A stretch of 64,000 bases of DNA from Megaleporinus macrocephalus (lineage: Eukaryota; Chordata; Actinopteri; Characiformes; Anostomidae). The notes below the pieces were generated by a model, which did not search any database, was not told the origin of the DNA, and saw only the letters and a program-made list of their open reading frames with translations. The position numbers were made by a program, and so were the translations under genes. This document shows positions 37,001 through 51,536 of the stretch, one piece after another. The stretch is from assembly GCA_021613375.1 (NCBI GenBank), contig CM038702.1, forward strand, positions 28,723,349 through 28,787,348, written 5' to 3'. Position 1 is the stretch's first letter. Each line of letters starts with the position of its first letter.

Positions 37001-40000
37001 TCTTAAATATGACTAAATCACATCACTCAGTATGACAGCTAAAGTATATTTGTCAGTACCCACCTGCTGCCCACTGAATATGTCCTCCTCTCCTTTAAAT
37101 AGATTTTCATCTCCCTAATATCAGGTTCATCTAATCTTCATTCACTGCACAAGACTCAGTTACAATCAGGAAATCAGATCTACCACCCTCTGGTTGGTTT
37201 AAGCCCAGAATTCCTGCACATACACACTAGTTAAGTATTTCTACATTAGCTCTCAATAAACATCCCAAACCGCTACCAGCCCACCAGGAATTCTCCCAAT
37301 TACCCACTCCGGCAATGAATATTCTGATATTCTGACTGAAATTTCAAACACTTTGAATCAGATTTTAGCATGGTATGTCATTTTTCAGTTGAGGAAATGG
37401 ATTACTCAAATGATAGAAATTGCTCTTCTGATGAGAAAGTCAACAATGTAAAAGTTACAAGGTAGCTTGTATAAGGTAACCTAGATCTAGATATCTTGCC
37501 TCACTTTACAGTTCTGTTGGATGACTAAGATAAGAGTTGAACTAATGCTAGCTTGGATGTATTTATTAGCCTGTATATCAGTGGCTTGGTTAGGGAACAC
37601 GGATGAAGGAAAAACATGAAAACAGATTAAACTCGTAAATTCTTTAATAAAAAAAGGTTGAGCGATGAATGCTACACTGTAAAATACTACACAGCATGAC
37701 AATCAATATATTCTAGTTTTGGGCAAGAATGCCCAGTTAATAATCATATGGATGCAATTATTTAATTCTGTATTTTTTTGGTCAGACAGGTTAACTGCCA
37801 TCATATGTCTTTAGAACAGAAGCAGCAGTGTGTTTCTGTCTTCATTGCAGTGTTTTACTTGCATGCATAGGAAGATGTTTTTAATGCTTGTTAGGTTCAC
37901 AACCACAAAACATGATACACATACCATTATTTTACAAAGTGTACTGGGATAATTGCCAATGGTGGTTGTAATGTATTGTCACAGAATTCAAGATCAATGA
38001 CGCAGACAGGAAATTTACATAGTGCAGTATGTCTGTTGCCATGGTAGCACAGATAAACCTGTGCTATGAAATGCACCCATGAATTTTTGGTCAAGCCATG
38101 GACAACATTGTGCAGCGTCTTGGTATAAGAGTATTTGTTTAAGAGTATTTGCTCTTGACCTGGAAGGAATTTGCATGACCTGGAAGTCCAGAGAGTTTCC
38201 TGTCTGGTAAATACCATCAGCTCAAAAGAGGAGTTCGCAAACAGAACAAATCTGGTGAAGATTATGGTCTTAAATTCCATTTCATTGCCTTTTCCCTAAA
38301 CCCTTTCAACACTGTTCGTGCTGTGTATACTAGTGTCTAATATAGTTTTCGTGGTGAACCAGCAAATTTTTTCAAGCTTTTTCTGCCCGTGTAAAGGTTA
38401 TTCTCTTGCCACCAAAGCAAAGAAGAAAAAGCAGGAGGAAGAGATTCATGAATTTATTATTTTTCTTATTAGCAACGCAACTAAACACACTTATTTGAGT
38501 GGCCTCTGTTTGTTGTTTCATTTTTTTCATTAATTAGCATTCATTAAGAAAGCTAGTACTTACAGTTGGTGTAATGCCCTTACTGGCACTCTTCAGTCTT
38601 TCAACTATGGTCCACTAAATATTTTCTTTAAGATTTTGAGCTCTGCTACAAACAAGATTGACTGTTCTGCTGCCATTTTGGTAAATGGAAAAACATCCTT
38701 CTGAGGAAAGGAGGAAATTGCTGCATAGTTATGTGTGATGTAGGCAGTCTTGTTCTCGAGTCACATAAGGCAGTGTTGTGATGCAGGCTTAGCAGAAAAG
38801 CCTGGCAGATATAAGGTTAGGAAGGATCTAGGCTTGGACAAGTAGGCTCTTCCTCTGCAACCTAGGTCTGAGTCCTAGAGGCCCCTCCAAAGGAAGATTA
38901 CAAAGCAGACTGAGCTGGTAACCATAGTGATGGATGAGGCACTGAAGGAAGTTGTGGTGGCCAGACGCCATCGGAGGCTCTGTGCGTTGTCTAGGAGTTT
39001 CCTTTGGCACATCCTGCATGCTGATTGGAGAATTGCTACCAGTCGGATATCCCGTGAGCAGCGAAGATAAAAAGCATTGTGCGGCCTCAGCACCAGCTGC
39101 CACCTCTCTTTTGCACTGCACACCATGATCACAACAGTCGCACAAGTAATGGCAGTCACTTTTACACTCAGTGAGCACAAGTAGCGTTTCTATATAATGT
39201 TTCTTTTTCAGCTTGTGTCTCTTCAAGCATCTGTGTTCCCTGTACTCCACTGTCCCTTAAAGCGATCACCTCTTTCTTGCCCTGAGTTGTTTATAAACTG
39301 TGTTTGGGATGTTGTCTGTTTTTAGCAACCCAAGCTGCTAAACTAGCTTTATAATTTTAGTATTTCATTGTAGGAAAGCTAAAACAAATAAGGTAACCAA
39401 TTGTTTACAATTGTCTTAAAGCAGATGGAGCAAAGTTAGTATAGTGGTTAAAAAAGAACCCTGTCCTGGGAAACTGTAGCTCTGTGTACATTTCTCGTTC
39501 AAAACAGTTTTTTTTATAAATGTGGTGGCAGCATTGCTGTTTTTCAAATCCAGTAGCTTTTTAGTAGTGAAGCAGCTTTATTAACCAGATATTGGGCCAG
39601 CACTGAAATGCTGAACCATTTCATAGCCATTTCATTCTTAGGCTCAAGAGGTATTTGGACACTTTAAAGGGAAAGGAAATGAAAATAGAAGGGAAAACTG
39701 TACATTGCCATACTAAAAATGACATATGGTAAACCTCAAAGGAGAGCCGTAAAACTAACCATTTTCAAAATCTTTGACTGTTATATAACAGTCCAGACTC
39801 CACACAAAATAATGCTCTACAAATGTGCATATGTACCTTTCTAAGCACATTTAATACCCTTTCTAATCATCTCCCAGAGTTCCTTGAAAGGGGTGTAAAA
39901 AGGTGCTTTTTAATTGAATCTTACATTTACATCTTCTGTTCTGTTGCATCACTATTTCTTATTAGTTGAAGTCAGTTTATGTTGGTTTCAAGTTTCATTT

Positions 40001-43000
40001 CATGAAACATTTCAGAACATGTGAAACATAGAACATATGTAGAACTTCAGTGAACAATTTACAATGCTGAAGAAATGCCTGCTTGGCACATTAAACCATT
40101 TATATACTGTAAAGAAATTGCTTCATAATTGGTTTTTACAAGATTATATTTGTTTTTGTGAAAAACATTTTTTTTTTGCACAGTATTGTAAAGCACAGTG
40201 GTTTAAACGTCAACATCAAAAGTATGCGATTCCACTGAAAGTTATTAACATTTTCTGCATTACAAAATGCAGGTCATATGCTCTAACAAGGCATTCAACT
40301 TATCTATTAATTTATTTATTTGTTTATTTATTCATTTATTTATTTATTATGCAGGTTGTTGTGAGGCCATGTAGTTATAAAAAAAGTAATGTATCATTTA
40401 TTATACCATTATCAACATTGCATATACAAACTCACAGAACTCACCTGTGAAAATCAGAATTAGTATGCCTGACTACAATTAATAAGTTAACATCAGACCC
40501 TGAATTACTTTGTTTACATCTGAGCCATTTCATTATGCAGATAATAAAAAAAAACAAAAAACAGTATAAGTCTTTTGGCTAAAAATCAGCTTTGCACATT
40601 CTTTGTTTTGCTAGAAGTCATCAAGATGAAATACTTTCTCAGGACACTATATATACTCAATCACCTGCTCGCACACTAGCTCACTCAATCTACTACCCTC
40701 CCCGACACACACATGCTTTCTTGCTACACATATTTAGAGCTATATTTCGGTTTCAATTAAATGAAGTCCAGTACTTCTCTCCAGTCTTTAATTATGACCC
40801 AACTGTCTGTGCGCTGACCCCTGACCCTGGGTCCCTTGTGTAATCCCATAATAATTAAATTAGCTGTCAATTCTAACAGCTGTAGCACACAAGTCTGCAC
40901 CGACAGACGACCATGCCACTTTACTTGTGTGAAGTTATTAGTCCAGATGTGTTTCTGCTTAAGGAAAAATAAATATACAGTTTGTTATTTAAAATTTAAT
41001 CTTGGATATTTAGTTAAGTCAAGATTTGTTTATACTTGTGTCCTTTTGCAGGGACTCCTGTGAAGAATGGAGCTAGGACCTGAACTTTACACATGCAGAG
41101 GCTAGGCGGCTAACAGTGATAGCTAGCATTAGTGGCTAAGATGTAGTCTTTTGTGCGCTGTTTTTGAGTAAAGCTGAGTTATTATGGTCTCTTTTAAGAC
41201 TCATTTGAACAAAACTGGAGATATCAGAAGACTGAATAAATAGACTCCTTATCTGTTTTCTAAATACCATACACTCCCGCATCTGGGAGACTCTGATGAG
41301 CAGCACATATAAAACTGCTGACCTGTTAACTACGTGCCATGTAGTATTGTTATGCAGGGCTGGACAAAATAAAAAAAATAATAAACATTAGTGATTGCTA
41401 AATATTGAATACACTGTACTAAATATATTTAGTTAGTTTAATTAAGCATGCCTAGATATTTAGATAATTAAGATGCCTAGATGTTTGTTTGAATACTGTA
41501 TGTTTTAGTGGGAATATATTCTTCTAAAAATATGTAAAAGGTAACTCAATTCTGAATACTGGCTTTTTAGACTTTTTAACTTAGACTGAATAGATACTTT
41601 ATTTCTGTATTTTGAGTATGTATTACCAATAATTGTGTTCTATTTCATTCTAACCCTGGTAGTATGTATGCAGAGAGCTCTCTACCATTTCTCTCGGGCT
41701 CCTAGCCATGAATGGCTATAGTATTATGTGGGATCCAACAATCTCTCAGCAATATGGCCGATAGTTAGATAGTTGTGACTCTTCTTTTCTACCACCCTGT
41801 CCCCATGCTTAGCATCTAAATGCCAGCAGGCCACAATTCAGGGTTCTTGCTGAGTACACGTTCAGGCTTCAGCCACCTTAAACTCAGCAACTCTGATATT
41901 CGAGAAACAGTTATTGGTTCGGTTGAGGTCTACATAGCTCTTTTCCCTTTTTTTATTAAAAACTTATTCTAAATATTAACACAGATGGATCATAAATTAT
42001 TCCTTATTTGTATTTGATGATTAGGTGGGTTTGAGAGAGTAAGAGATTTAAGGCGATTAATTACTAATCAATCAAATAATGTCACACTGTGAGGGATTTG
42101 GATCTACTTTGCTTTTGGCTTTTCTTCAATATTTGTGAGAGGTAACTAAGATGGGAGGGGTTTGCCAGTGCAGAGAAACAGAATTATTATTGTGGCAAGA
42201 TAACAATCTCTGCTGAACCATGTTGTATTAATTTTGTCCAAATAGACAAAAGAAAATAAAAAGACCCAGCATTTTAATAAGATGCAGAAACAAAATATTA
42301 TAAAATATTTTTTAAAATATATGTATTTGTCTATAGAGGTCACTATATGCCCACCATGTTCTATGTGTGTTTCATTTTTATTTAGGACAACTGCTCCTTA
42401 ACTGCTCTGTGGGTATAGCAGCCTTTTGATCTCATTTTTAAGTTAAATCATTTTTTTCTTTCTGTGTGTGTGGCTTTCTACCAAACATTAGAGTAAAGCC
42501 TCTTGTCTTTGTGTCCTTGATGGCAAAAAAAATAGTAACAAGTTTCATAGAGTCCTGGGGAAATTAAATAATTACTCATCACATTCTCATTAAGTGCCTA
42601 AGAGCCTTATTTACACAACAAACTGAAGTGATTAAGCCACAATAGCACTGTGATGAACAAGCCTGGTGTTCTCTGCAGCCTGTTAAGCTGGAAGATAAAT
42701 AATGACTAAGCTATAGTTCTTTGTAAAGGCTGTTCCTATTTCATGCTGTAACAGAAATGCCTTTCACAAATGTTCACAAAATTTTTACCCTCATTCATCG
42801 TATTTTAGGCGATACATCCAACTAATGTTGTTGGAGATCACTCTCTCTCTCTGTGTGTCTGATTTAGTGCACCCAAGCAGCGCATACCTGAGGGACCAGC
42901 GCAGACTTACAGAGGATGTGGACTGGTCTTACACAGGTGAGTGCTCTGAGAACAAACCCCACTATTGTCTGTGTACGTTCCAGCCCATCTCTCAAGTGTG

Positions 43001-46000
43001 TTGTGCCCTTTGGATAAAGCCCAACATGCTTTTTAACCCTACTCCTTTCAGCCTCTTGGAATTAGAGATGGTTGAGTATATGGTTGTCTGGGTGGGAGTG
43101 GATAATGGGGGATCATTGTCATGGACTCCCTAAATACTTGCTCACTACTACCTGAACTCTGTGAATCAGCACAATCACCATGAACCGTGTTCAGCTTAAA
43201 GCAGTAGCTTGGAGAAAAGTCACACAATTTACACAATTCTCTTCATACACCGAAGGACAAAGGTACTGAAAAAGTTCAGGATTTAAGAGCGTTTATTGGT
43301 GCTTTAGCAATGCAAATGTCTTTTAAAATACTTTTAGGAAGGTAAACAGAAAAAGTATTCACTCACCCATCCAAGACATTGAATTCAGTTGTCCCTTTTG
43401 TGAAAGGATGGGTCGCTCTTAGGAGCTCAGTTAATTTCAGCGTGGTACCGTGATAGTTCACCACCTGTGCATGAAATGTCCTCACTACTAAATATTCCAC
43501 AATCAACTGTCAGTGGCATTATTACAAAATGGAAGCGTTTGGGAGCGACAGCAACTCAAAGTGGTGGGCCACATAAAATTACAGAGTGGGGTCAGCAGAT
43601 GCTTAGGTGCAAAGGTCAGCAATTTTCTGCAGTTAATCACTAGTGTAAAGTTTGGTGGAGGGGGGATTATGGTGTGGGGTTGTTTTTCAGGAGTGAAAGG
43701 AACTCTTAATGCTTCAGCAGACCCAGAAATTTTAAACATTTTCATGCTCCCAACTTTGTGGGAACAGTTTCAGGACAGCTTCTTCCTGTTCCAACATGAC
43801 TGGGCATCAGTACCCAAAGCAAGCTCCATAAGGACATGGATGAGTGAGTTTGGTGTGGAAGAACTCAACTGGCCTGCACAGAGTTCTGACCCCAACCCAA
43901 CAGAACACCTTTGGGATGCATTAGAGTGGAGACTGCAAGCAGGCGCTCTGGTCTGACCTTGTCCTGACCTCACAAATGTGCTTCACCTAAACACACTCCT
44001 AAACCTTTGTGGAAAGCCTTCCCAGAAGAGTTGATAGCTGCAAAGGGTGGTCCGATATCATGTTAAACTTTTAGATTAAGAATGGAATGTCACTGAAGTT
44101 CATATGTGTGTGAAGGCAGATGAGCAAATACTTTTGGCAATATAATGTATATACAAATACCACAAAGGTATCAAAAACACTTTCCAGTCCATACAGTCCA
44201 TACTTAAATTTCTTGTTTTTGTTGTCACAACATACATATTGCAGACATATACATTTACAGTATATGGACAAAAATATTGAAACACTTTTGCAACTATAAC
44301 AGCTTCCACTCTTTCTACAAACTTTGCAGTGTGTTTGTTTAAATTCAGAAGAGCATTTGTGAAGTCAGACAGTGGGCCTTGTTCGCAATCTTCATTCTAG
44401 TTCATTCCAAATGTGTTAGATGGTGTTGAGGTTAGGGCTCTTTGCAGGACAGTCAAGTTCTTCCACATTAAATTTACCCAACCAGCCTTTATGGACATTG
44501 CTTCATGCTAGGACAGAAGAGGACCTCTTCCCCAAACTGTTTCCACAAAGCTGAAAACATACAGTTGTCCAAAATGTCTTGGTATGCTGAAGCATTAAGA
44601 TTGTCCCTCACTGAAACTAAGAGGTCTAAGGCCAACCCCTTAAATTTAACCCCATAACATTATCCCTTCGTCAAGCTTATACATCCACAGAACATGTTTC
44701 CACTGCTCAAGAGTCCAGTGGTGGCGCTTTACACTACTTGGCATTGTGTTTGATGATGTAAGGTTTGTATGCAGCTGCTTGGCCATAGAAACTCATGCCA
44801 TGAAGCTCCCGGTGCACAGTTTTTGTGCTGATATTAACGCATGAGGTTTGGAACTGTGCAGTTATTGAATCAGTAACTGAATGACTGTTTGCAACTTTTA
44901 CGCACTGTGCTTCACCATTTGGCAACTGCCCCTGTAACTTGGCACGTGGTTTCACTGTGGTTTCTTAATACCTCCATATTTTATTAATGTTACTCACATA
45001 TTATCATGGAATGTCTAGGAGTGAAGAAATGTATTGCAACGATGGCATCTAATTACACTACCATACTCAAATTCAGTAAGCTCTTTATAATGACCCATTG
45101 TTTCACAAAAGTTCGTAAAGGCAGATTGCACAGCTAGGTGGCTTATTTTATACACCTGTGGTAATGCAACTGAATGAAAAACCTCCATTCTGTGATTGTC
45201 CAAATCTGTCTTATCTATTACCCACTTTATTCATGTTTCATGTTATAAGGAATGTTTCAGCCCGGATAACTTTTTGATTGATGTGCAAATCTGGGGCAGA
45301 AAATCAGAACAAACATTATTTGCAATGTTTTAAAAGTGTTAAAAGAACAGTAACAAAAACATCCAGATGTCTGGGGAAAGTATTTTGTCACTAGCTTGCT
45401 AATAAACATGAGGTTCAAGGTGTTTTTGTTCTATTTCTGTAAGTTGCTTCTGTGTACAGGACGGTTTTGCCAAAGTTTTTCTGAATTTGTTCCAAATTCC
45501 TCCCTATTACTTACTGTCGTTTGATAGACATCTCTCAGGTGTTTATATGAGTGTGTTTATACTAATGCTAAACTGACTGAATTTACGCACTCATGCAAAA
45601 TGAGACTGCTTCAACATGCAACAAATTTGGCTTTACTGTTTTGGTACTCTTGGTACTTAGGCACTGCATATAAACAGCTGATCCCAAATCTAAGATGTAT
45701 GAAACAAGCCTGCTCAAAAAGGGTATGCAACTGTGTCATGTGGTGAAAACTTGTTTTTCTGAGTGCTCCAGAAAGGAGAAGGAAAGGCAGACAGTGTGTG
45801 TGTGCACTGAACTGGCAGTAAACACATTAGCATGTGAAAAAGCAGTCCCAATACAAGCTTAGTTCCAAAGAGCAAGACAAGGACAGCAATATGTGTTCCT
45901 CCATTGCACAGAAAGCGCCTGTCGAGCTTCAAGCTAACAGTTATCAAGCTTGAATGCTAATATGCCCTCGCCTGGAGCTGACACACTGCCCAACATTTTT

Positions 46001-49000
46001 GAAAAAACGCTCTTATGGAATCTCAATTCTCAAAAACTGCTTTGATCATTCAATACAATTCAGAACTGCGGAGTTCATCAAAGTAAAACTGTGTGTATTC
46101 CCATATGTTTATGTCTTCTGAATGAGGGACTGCCTATTATATATGATATAGTCTCATTGAAATAATAATAGTACTAATTCTGATAAACATATTTTTAAAA
46201 TGCCTTGGTGAATGTACAAAGCGCACTATACTACTGCATAATTGGAATAAAAAAAAATAGCTTGATGTAGTATGTAAACACTGTTAATGTGTCAAAACAT
46301 ACTGTTTAGTCCATTTATAGAAACTTATCTGCAAAAACAGCCTGTTTTGAATTCACTGCTTCTGTGATGTCACAAGAACCAAAATATTTACATATATCCA
46401 CTTATTCAGCCTTCGTCAGTTTAGATCCACCCGCTTACTTAAAAGCTATAATGAGTGTTTCAACCTGGGCTGCTTTTTTAATCAATAAGGGAAGCCAAAC
46501 AGAACAGAGGCAATTTACATAAATCATTCTTGAAAACATGTTAAAAAATATATCTAATTTAAATTTAAGTGATAAAGAAATGTTAAAAAAGTGTCATGTG
46601 AAGATAAATTATGAGTGTTCTTGGTACATAAAACCACAACAACATTACTGAAAAAAGCATATGGGAACTTTAAAACATGTCGCAGAACAATATTAATGCA
46701 ATAAACATTGTGTGCTTTTAAAAGGAGCGTCTGATTTCTGTTGTACTGGAAGCCGGCCATAACTAATCAGTTACATTCTGTTTGACTATCTGCATGGCTA
46801 TGTGTACAGATATCTAAGCCCCATGTGTAATTTGTCTGATAAAAAAAACTGATGAGAGAACTTCTACAAGTAGTTTCCTGCTTTATGCAGCTGTATTTTA
46901 CAGCAATATATCAAAGCTTAGCATTACATGATTTTGAAGACTTAGTAGTTAGTAAAAGAGAAGTCCTTGCATGCATTTTGACTTGTTTCACTTTAATATA
47001 ACATTTTATATTGAATTCAGTAACCAAACAGGAATAGTGCATTACCATATGCAGAAGTATGTTTTCCTGTAGAGGACATGTTGACTTATTTATACATATA
47101 TCACTTCAACAAAGCAAGTCATTTGACCAGGGGCACAAAATCTTTTGACTATGACTAGATCTAGACTTTTTTTTAAATGACATCACAGCAACAGTATTTT
47201 TTTAAATTTGCAGTTTTTGCAGTTTAGTGTCTACACATGGACTGTATGCATTGGGGAGTGAATGGCATTTTAAAAATAGCAATGTTTATATAGGCTATAC
47301 AACTCTTTTATTTAAAAAAGTAAGGGAAACTGTATAATATATCATTCTAATATATCTATAATTTTCTATAACATAACCCACAAAAAAATTTATATTAGGA
47401 AATATTTATTCTATCTCATCCCTTGAATCCTGTAATGGACCTGTAATCACAAAAAGGTGCTTCTAGATTTCTCCCCTGAAGACTTGGGTTTGCCAGGCCC
47501 CAGGGGTGTGCTGTGATTCCCGCCGTTGGCATAGCTCTTTCTCGCCTCCATCTGCTGCTGCGGGGGCTGTAGTTTGTGTGTAATTTTTGTGCTGTGACCA
47601 GGCCCAACCGAGGCATAAACACTTGTACCATTACTACATCTGTGGTCACTTTCTCGGTAATGTAAAATCATGTACTCCACTATGCCTGCTCACCATTCAA
47701 CAGAAATGGCATATTAGTGTCTGTTGTTTTTTGTATGGACATTATTGTTTATGTGTTAGTGTGTGTTGCGTTGGTATGAGTGGATCAGACACAGCAGTGC
47801 TGCTGGAGTGTTTAATCACCTCAGTGTCCCTGCTGGACTGACAGCAGTTCACCATCCACCAACATCTAGCCAACAGTCCTGTGGGCAGCATCCTGTGACC
47901 ACTAATGAAGGACTAGAGGATGACCAACACAAACTGTGCAGCAACAGAGCTGTCATCTACACCTACACAGTGGACCAGCGAGTGTCTAATAGAGTGGACA
48001 GTGACTGTTTAAAAACTGCAGCAGCACTAGTGTGTCTGTTCCAGCACAACACACCACCACGTCAGTGTCGCTGCAGTGCTGAGAATGACCCAAATAATAG
48101 CTCTGTGTGGTCCTTTGGGGGTCCTGATCATTAAAGAGTAGGGCGAAAGGAATCTTGGCTTAGAACACCAGAATTAAAAGCAGGTTACCATCTACCTGAC
48201 ACAGCCTTCACTTGTCCTGTGATGATGAGCACACCTGGGCAAGAGGTATATCTACATGAATATCATTAAGCTGCCTTCACACATTCTTTCCCTCCAAAAT
48301 GCAATTGGCTATGTGTTGCATAGCAGCAGTGATTGTGTCTGATTACAGCATGCTGTTGCTGGTGGTGTGTGTTGCCAGATGAGGCTGTATAGCGTACTGA
48401 CAGGGTATATGTTGCCCTTCATCTCAGTTGATACGACAGTGTTAGACCTGTCATTTTATGATGCCAGTTCTGCTAATAGCAGCTATACCGAATGCAGGCT
48501 GCAGCTGGGGTTTCTAAAATACTACATAGAAATGCAATAAATTATGTATGATCTTTTGAGGAGAGCAATTTAAGGAGGCCAGCAGTGGAGTAAGGATAGC
48601 AACATGAAAGTTGGAGATGACATAGAATAATGAATGCTGTTAATTGAAGCTGAAGAAACAGCGAGATATGTGTCTGTTTCATTAATAAAGAGGGGAAAAC
48701 ACACATCAGGCTTTTTATTGGAAACACACATTGCTGGGATCTGTTACAATGCATATATTGTCAGTGTCTGAATATTTTTGGGTAGTGAACCAACAGCATG
48801 TCATCCACTGCAGCACTGCTCAGTATCACTGCTGTGTTAAAAATGTCCTGTTACCAATTTGTATTCAATCAACAGCAGTTCAGTATTCACAAACAGACCA
48901 ATAATGAAAGTAGTAGAGGGTGGCTGCAAACAGGTGGGCTGTAGATGGGACAGTGAATGATAATATGAGGTAGGTGTATCTAATAAAGTGGACAGTGAGG

Positions 49001-51473
49001 TACGTGTTGAAAAAGGCTTTCAGGTTTGAGTTGTGTGATTGTTATATCTGTATATATTTGATTTATTTTGAGGGAGCATTGAACTGAACCCTATACATTT
49101 TTTTGTATAGTTTGATGGCTGGTTAATTTTCATTTCATATATTTCAGGATATAGTGTTATTTTTTTTTTCCAAGGAGTTCTCCTTTGAGGTGCTTGTGGT
49201 TTAAAATAATGTAGATGCAGACCTAAAACACGCATTTAAAGGCATATTTATCTCTGCAGGACCCCTAAACCAACAGCTCTGGACGAAGAAGTATGCAACC
49301 TGTAATGGTGCCAAGCAATCTCCCATTGACATTGATGAGGACTTCACCCAGGTGCAGGTGCAGTACCAGAATCTGCAGCTAGAGAACTGGGACCAGACCA
49401 TGTATGACTCCACCATCACAAACAATGGAAAAACAGGTTGGCTTACTGTTTCCTGGCTCCGACACTCTAGAGTTTACAGTAATGAAGTAAATAGCAGGAT
49501 GTGTTTTGATTCTTTTTATTTAAATATCAATATCATAATCTGCTATTATTTACTTTTTGATGACCACTTGCAGGTCTGTCAAATGACATAAGTATGTACA
49601 GAAAGAAACTGAATGAACCTTTTGACACTGTGCTTTCAATGTTAACACTGGTTGTTCTCAAAGCCTAGGCAGGGGAAAGCGAAGGCTGTGTAAAGCTACA
49701 GACCTAATTATTGGTAGTGTTACAGGCTGCTGCATGTGTGCATGTGTGTGTACGAACAGAGGTTTGATTGTGTATGTGTGTGTTTCTGCTATTACATTTC
49801 TCAGTGTTGGTCAGTGTGAATGGCAAGTTCTACATTAGCGGAGGAGGGCTTAGAGCCAGGTTCAGAGTGGCCAGGATCACCTTTCACTGGGGCCGCTGCA
49901 ATGCCACTTCTGACGGATCAGAACACAGTCTCAGTGGCAGCAAGTTCCCTCTCGAGGTAGAGCCACCCCAACACACCTTCCAGCTGCACTCTCAAACCAT
50001 ACAAAATGCACAAAATCCCAGCTCTGGCACACACGGTACTAGCTAGAAACAAACAAAAAGCAAAAAAGCCCCAATTGTACTATTTATCAAAGCAATGTGA
50101 TCAGTTCAGACACACAGAAAACAGTGATCAATTGAATTTATTTTATTCAAATGTGTACATTATTTCCAGATTAATTAAACAAAATTCCTTTTTGTTTACT
50201 TTTGGCAATAAATCTGTTGATGTAATGTTTTTATTTATATTGTAATAAATTTCATTTCATTCAATTCAATTGCATCTGTATGCTTTATAAATAAGAAAAC
50301 TAAAGTGCAGCTTTGTCACTCATTGCATTTGCACAATTATTTGTGTAAATAAATTATTATGAAAGATTATTATTTAGAAAGAGGACACATAACATTTAAC
50401 ATATGCTGTCACCCACAGATGCAGATCTACTGCTATGAAGATACAGTGTTTCAGTCTATAGATGATGCCCTGAAGGGTGATGGGAGAATTACCGCATTAG
50501 CTGTGCTATTTGAGGTGAGTAGATCAAGCCATGTGGCAAGTCATAAATGGGGCATCCAAAAAACATGGATTGTGATGGGCAGCTTATCCACACTCACCCC
50601 AAATCACACCCCCTTCCTAAAAATGAAAACGAAAATACCAGTACATACCAGTTGTGTATGCATTAAGAACTGTGTTAATGTATCTTTCAGCAACATGCAT
50701 CATATGCCTAATTTTCAACCAATGAAAAGTGATGCATGCAAAGTGTCCTGAATTTAATTAGTGTAGTGTTTTAGTATTTTTTAAATGACATTCCATGGCC
50801 AGCAGCAGCAGCACACATGAAGTTTACTTTAGTTGCATGCCACATTAAACTGCCTGATGCCAATGGTATCTTCTTCCTTTCTCCTTACACTATCTCTGAA
50901 ATATTTTTCACAGGCCAGCTTTGAAGACAATGAAAACTATGCTGCTATAATTGAGGGAGTCAACTCAGTCAGCCGATTTGGTAGGTTTAGTTTGATTACA
51001 CTTTTTAGTTCACTTTTCAAAATAGTCACTGTAAAAATAATCACTACTTCATATTCCACATTACAAGAGATGAGACTATACAGCAGTCCTCTCAGTGCAC
51101 TGTAACAGTACATGCTGTACACTGAACTTCCAAGTTATCTATACATAGATAGATATATGCATATTTGCATTTTATCTACAGTGCTATAAAACTATTGCAT
51201 GAACTGTTTTGTAGCTAGAAGGTGAGACACTGTCTACGATGAACATAATTTTTCCATTCTATTCAATGTGAAGGTAAAAGTAGCTCGATAGAGGCCTTCT
51301 CTCTGCTTGGTTTGATGCCACAGTCTACAGCAAAATACTTTATCTACAATGGCTCTCTTACCACTCCCCCGTGTACGGAGACTGTGGAGTGGATTGTGTT
51401 CAAAAACACAGTGCCCATCTCTGAGACACAGGTAAGGCCCTCTTCTTCATGCACACACAAACACACACACACA

Positions 51474-51536
<63 letters not shown>

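Larger units (their letters stand above)
34141..42867. other. ptprz1 intron 1 (8.7 kb)
   Basis: A large first intron between the signal-peptide exon and the CA domain, as is common for regulatory introns. Contents: a degenerate TTACACTTAGCAGATGCT repeat fragment near 35352-35395 (common in teleosts), a TTTA microsatellite at 40310-40349, and a GC-richer patch open on both strands at 38830-39250 that I could not identify. Confidence 0.5.

Noticed and set aside
43513..43956. 147-codon frame as a host gene
   Set aside because: It is a fused remnant of a Tc1 transposase whose central catalytic part is deleted.
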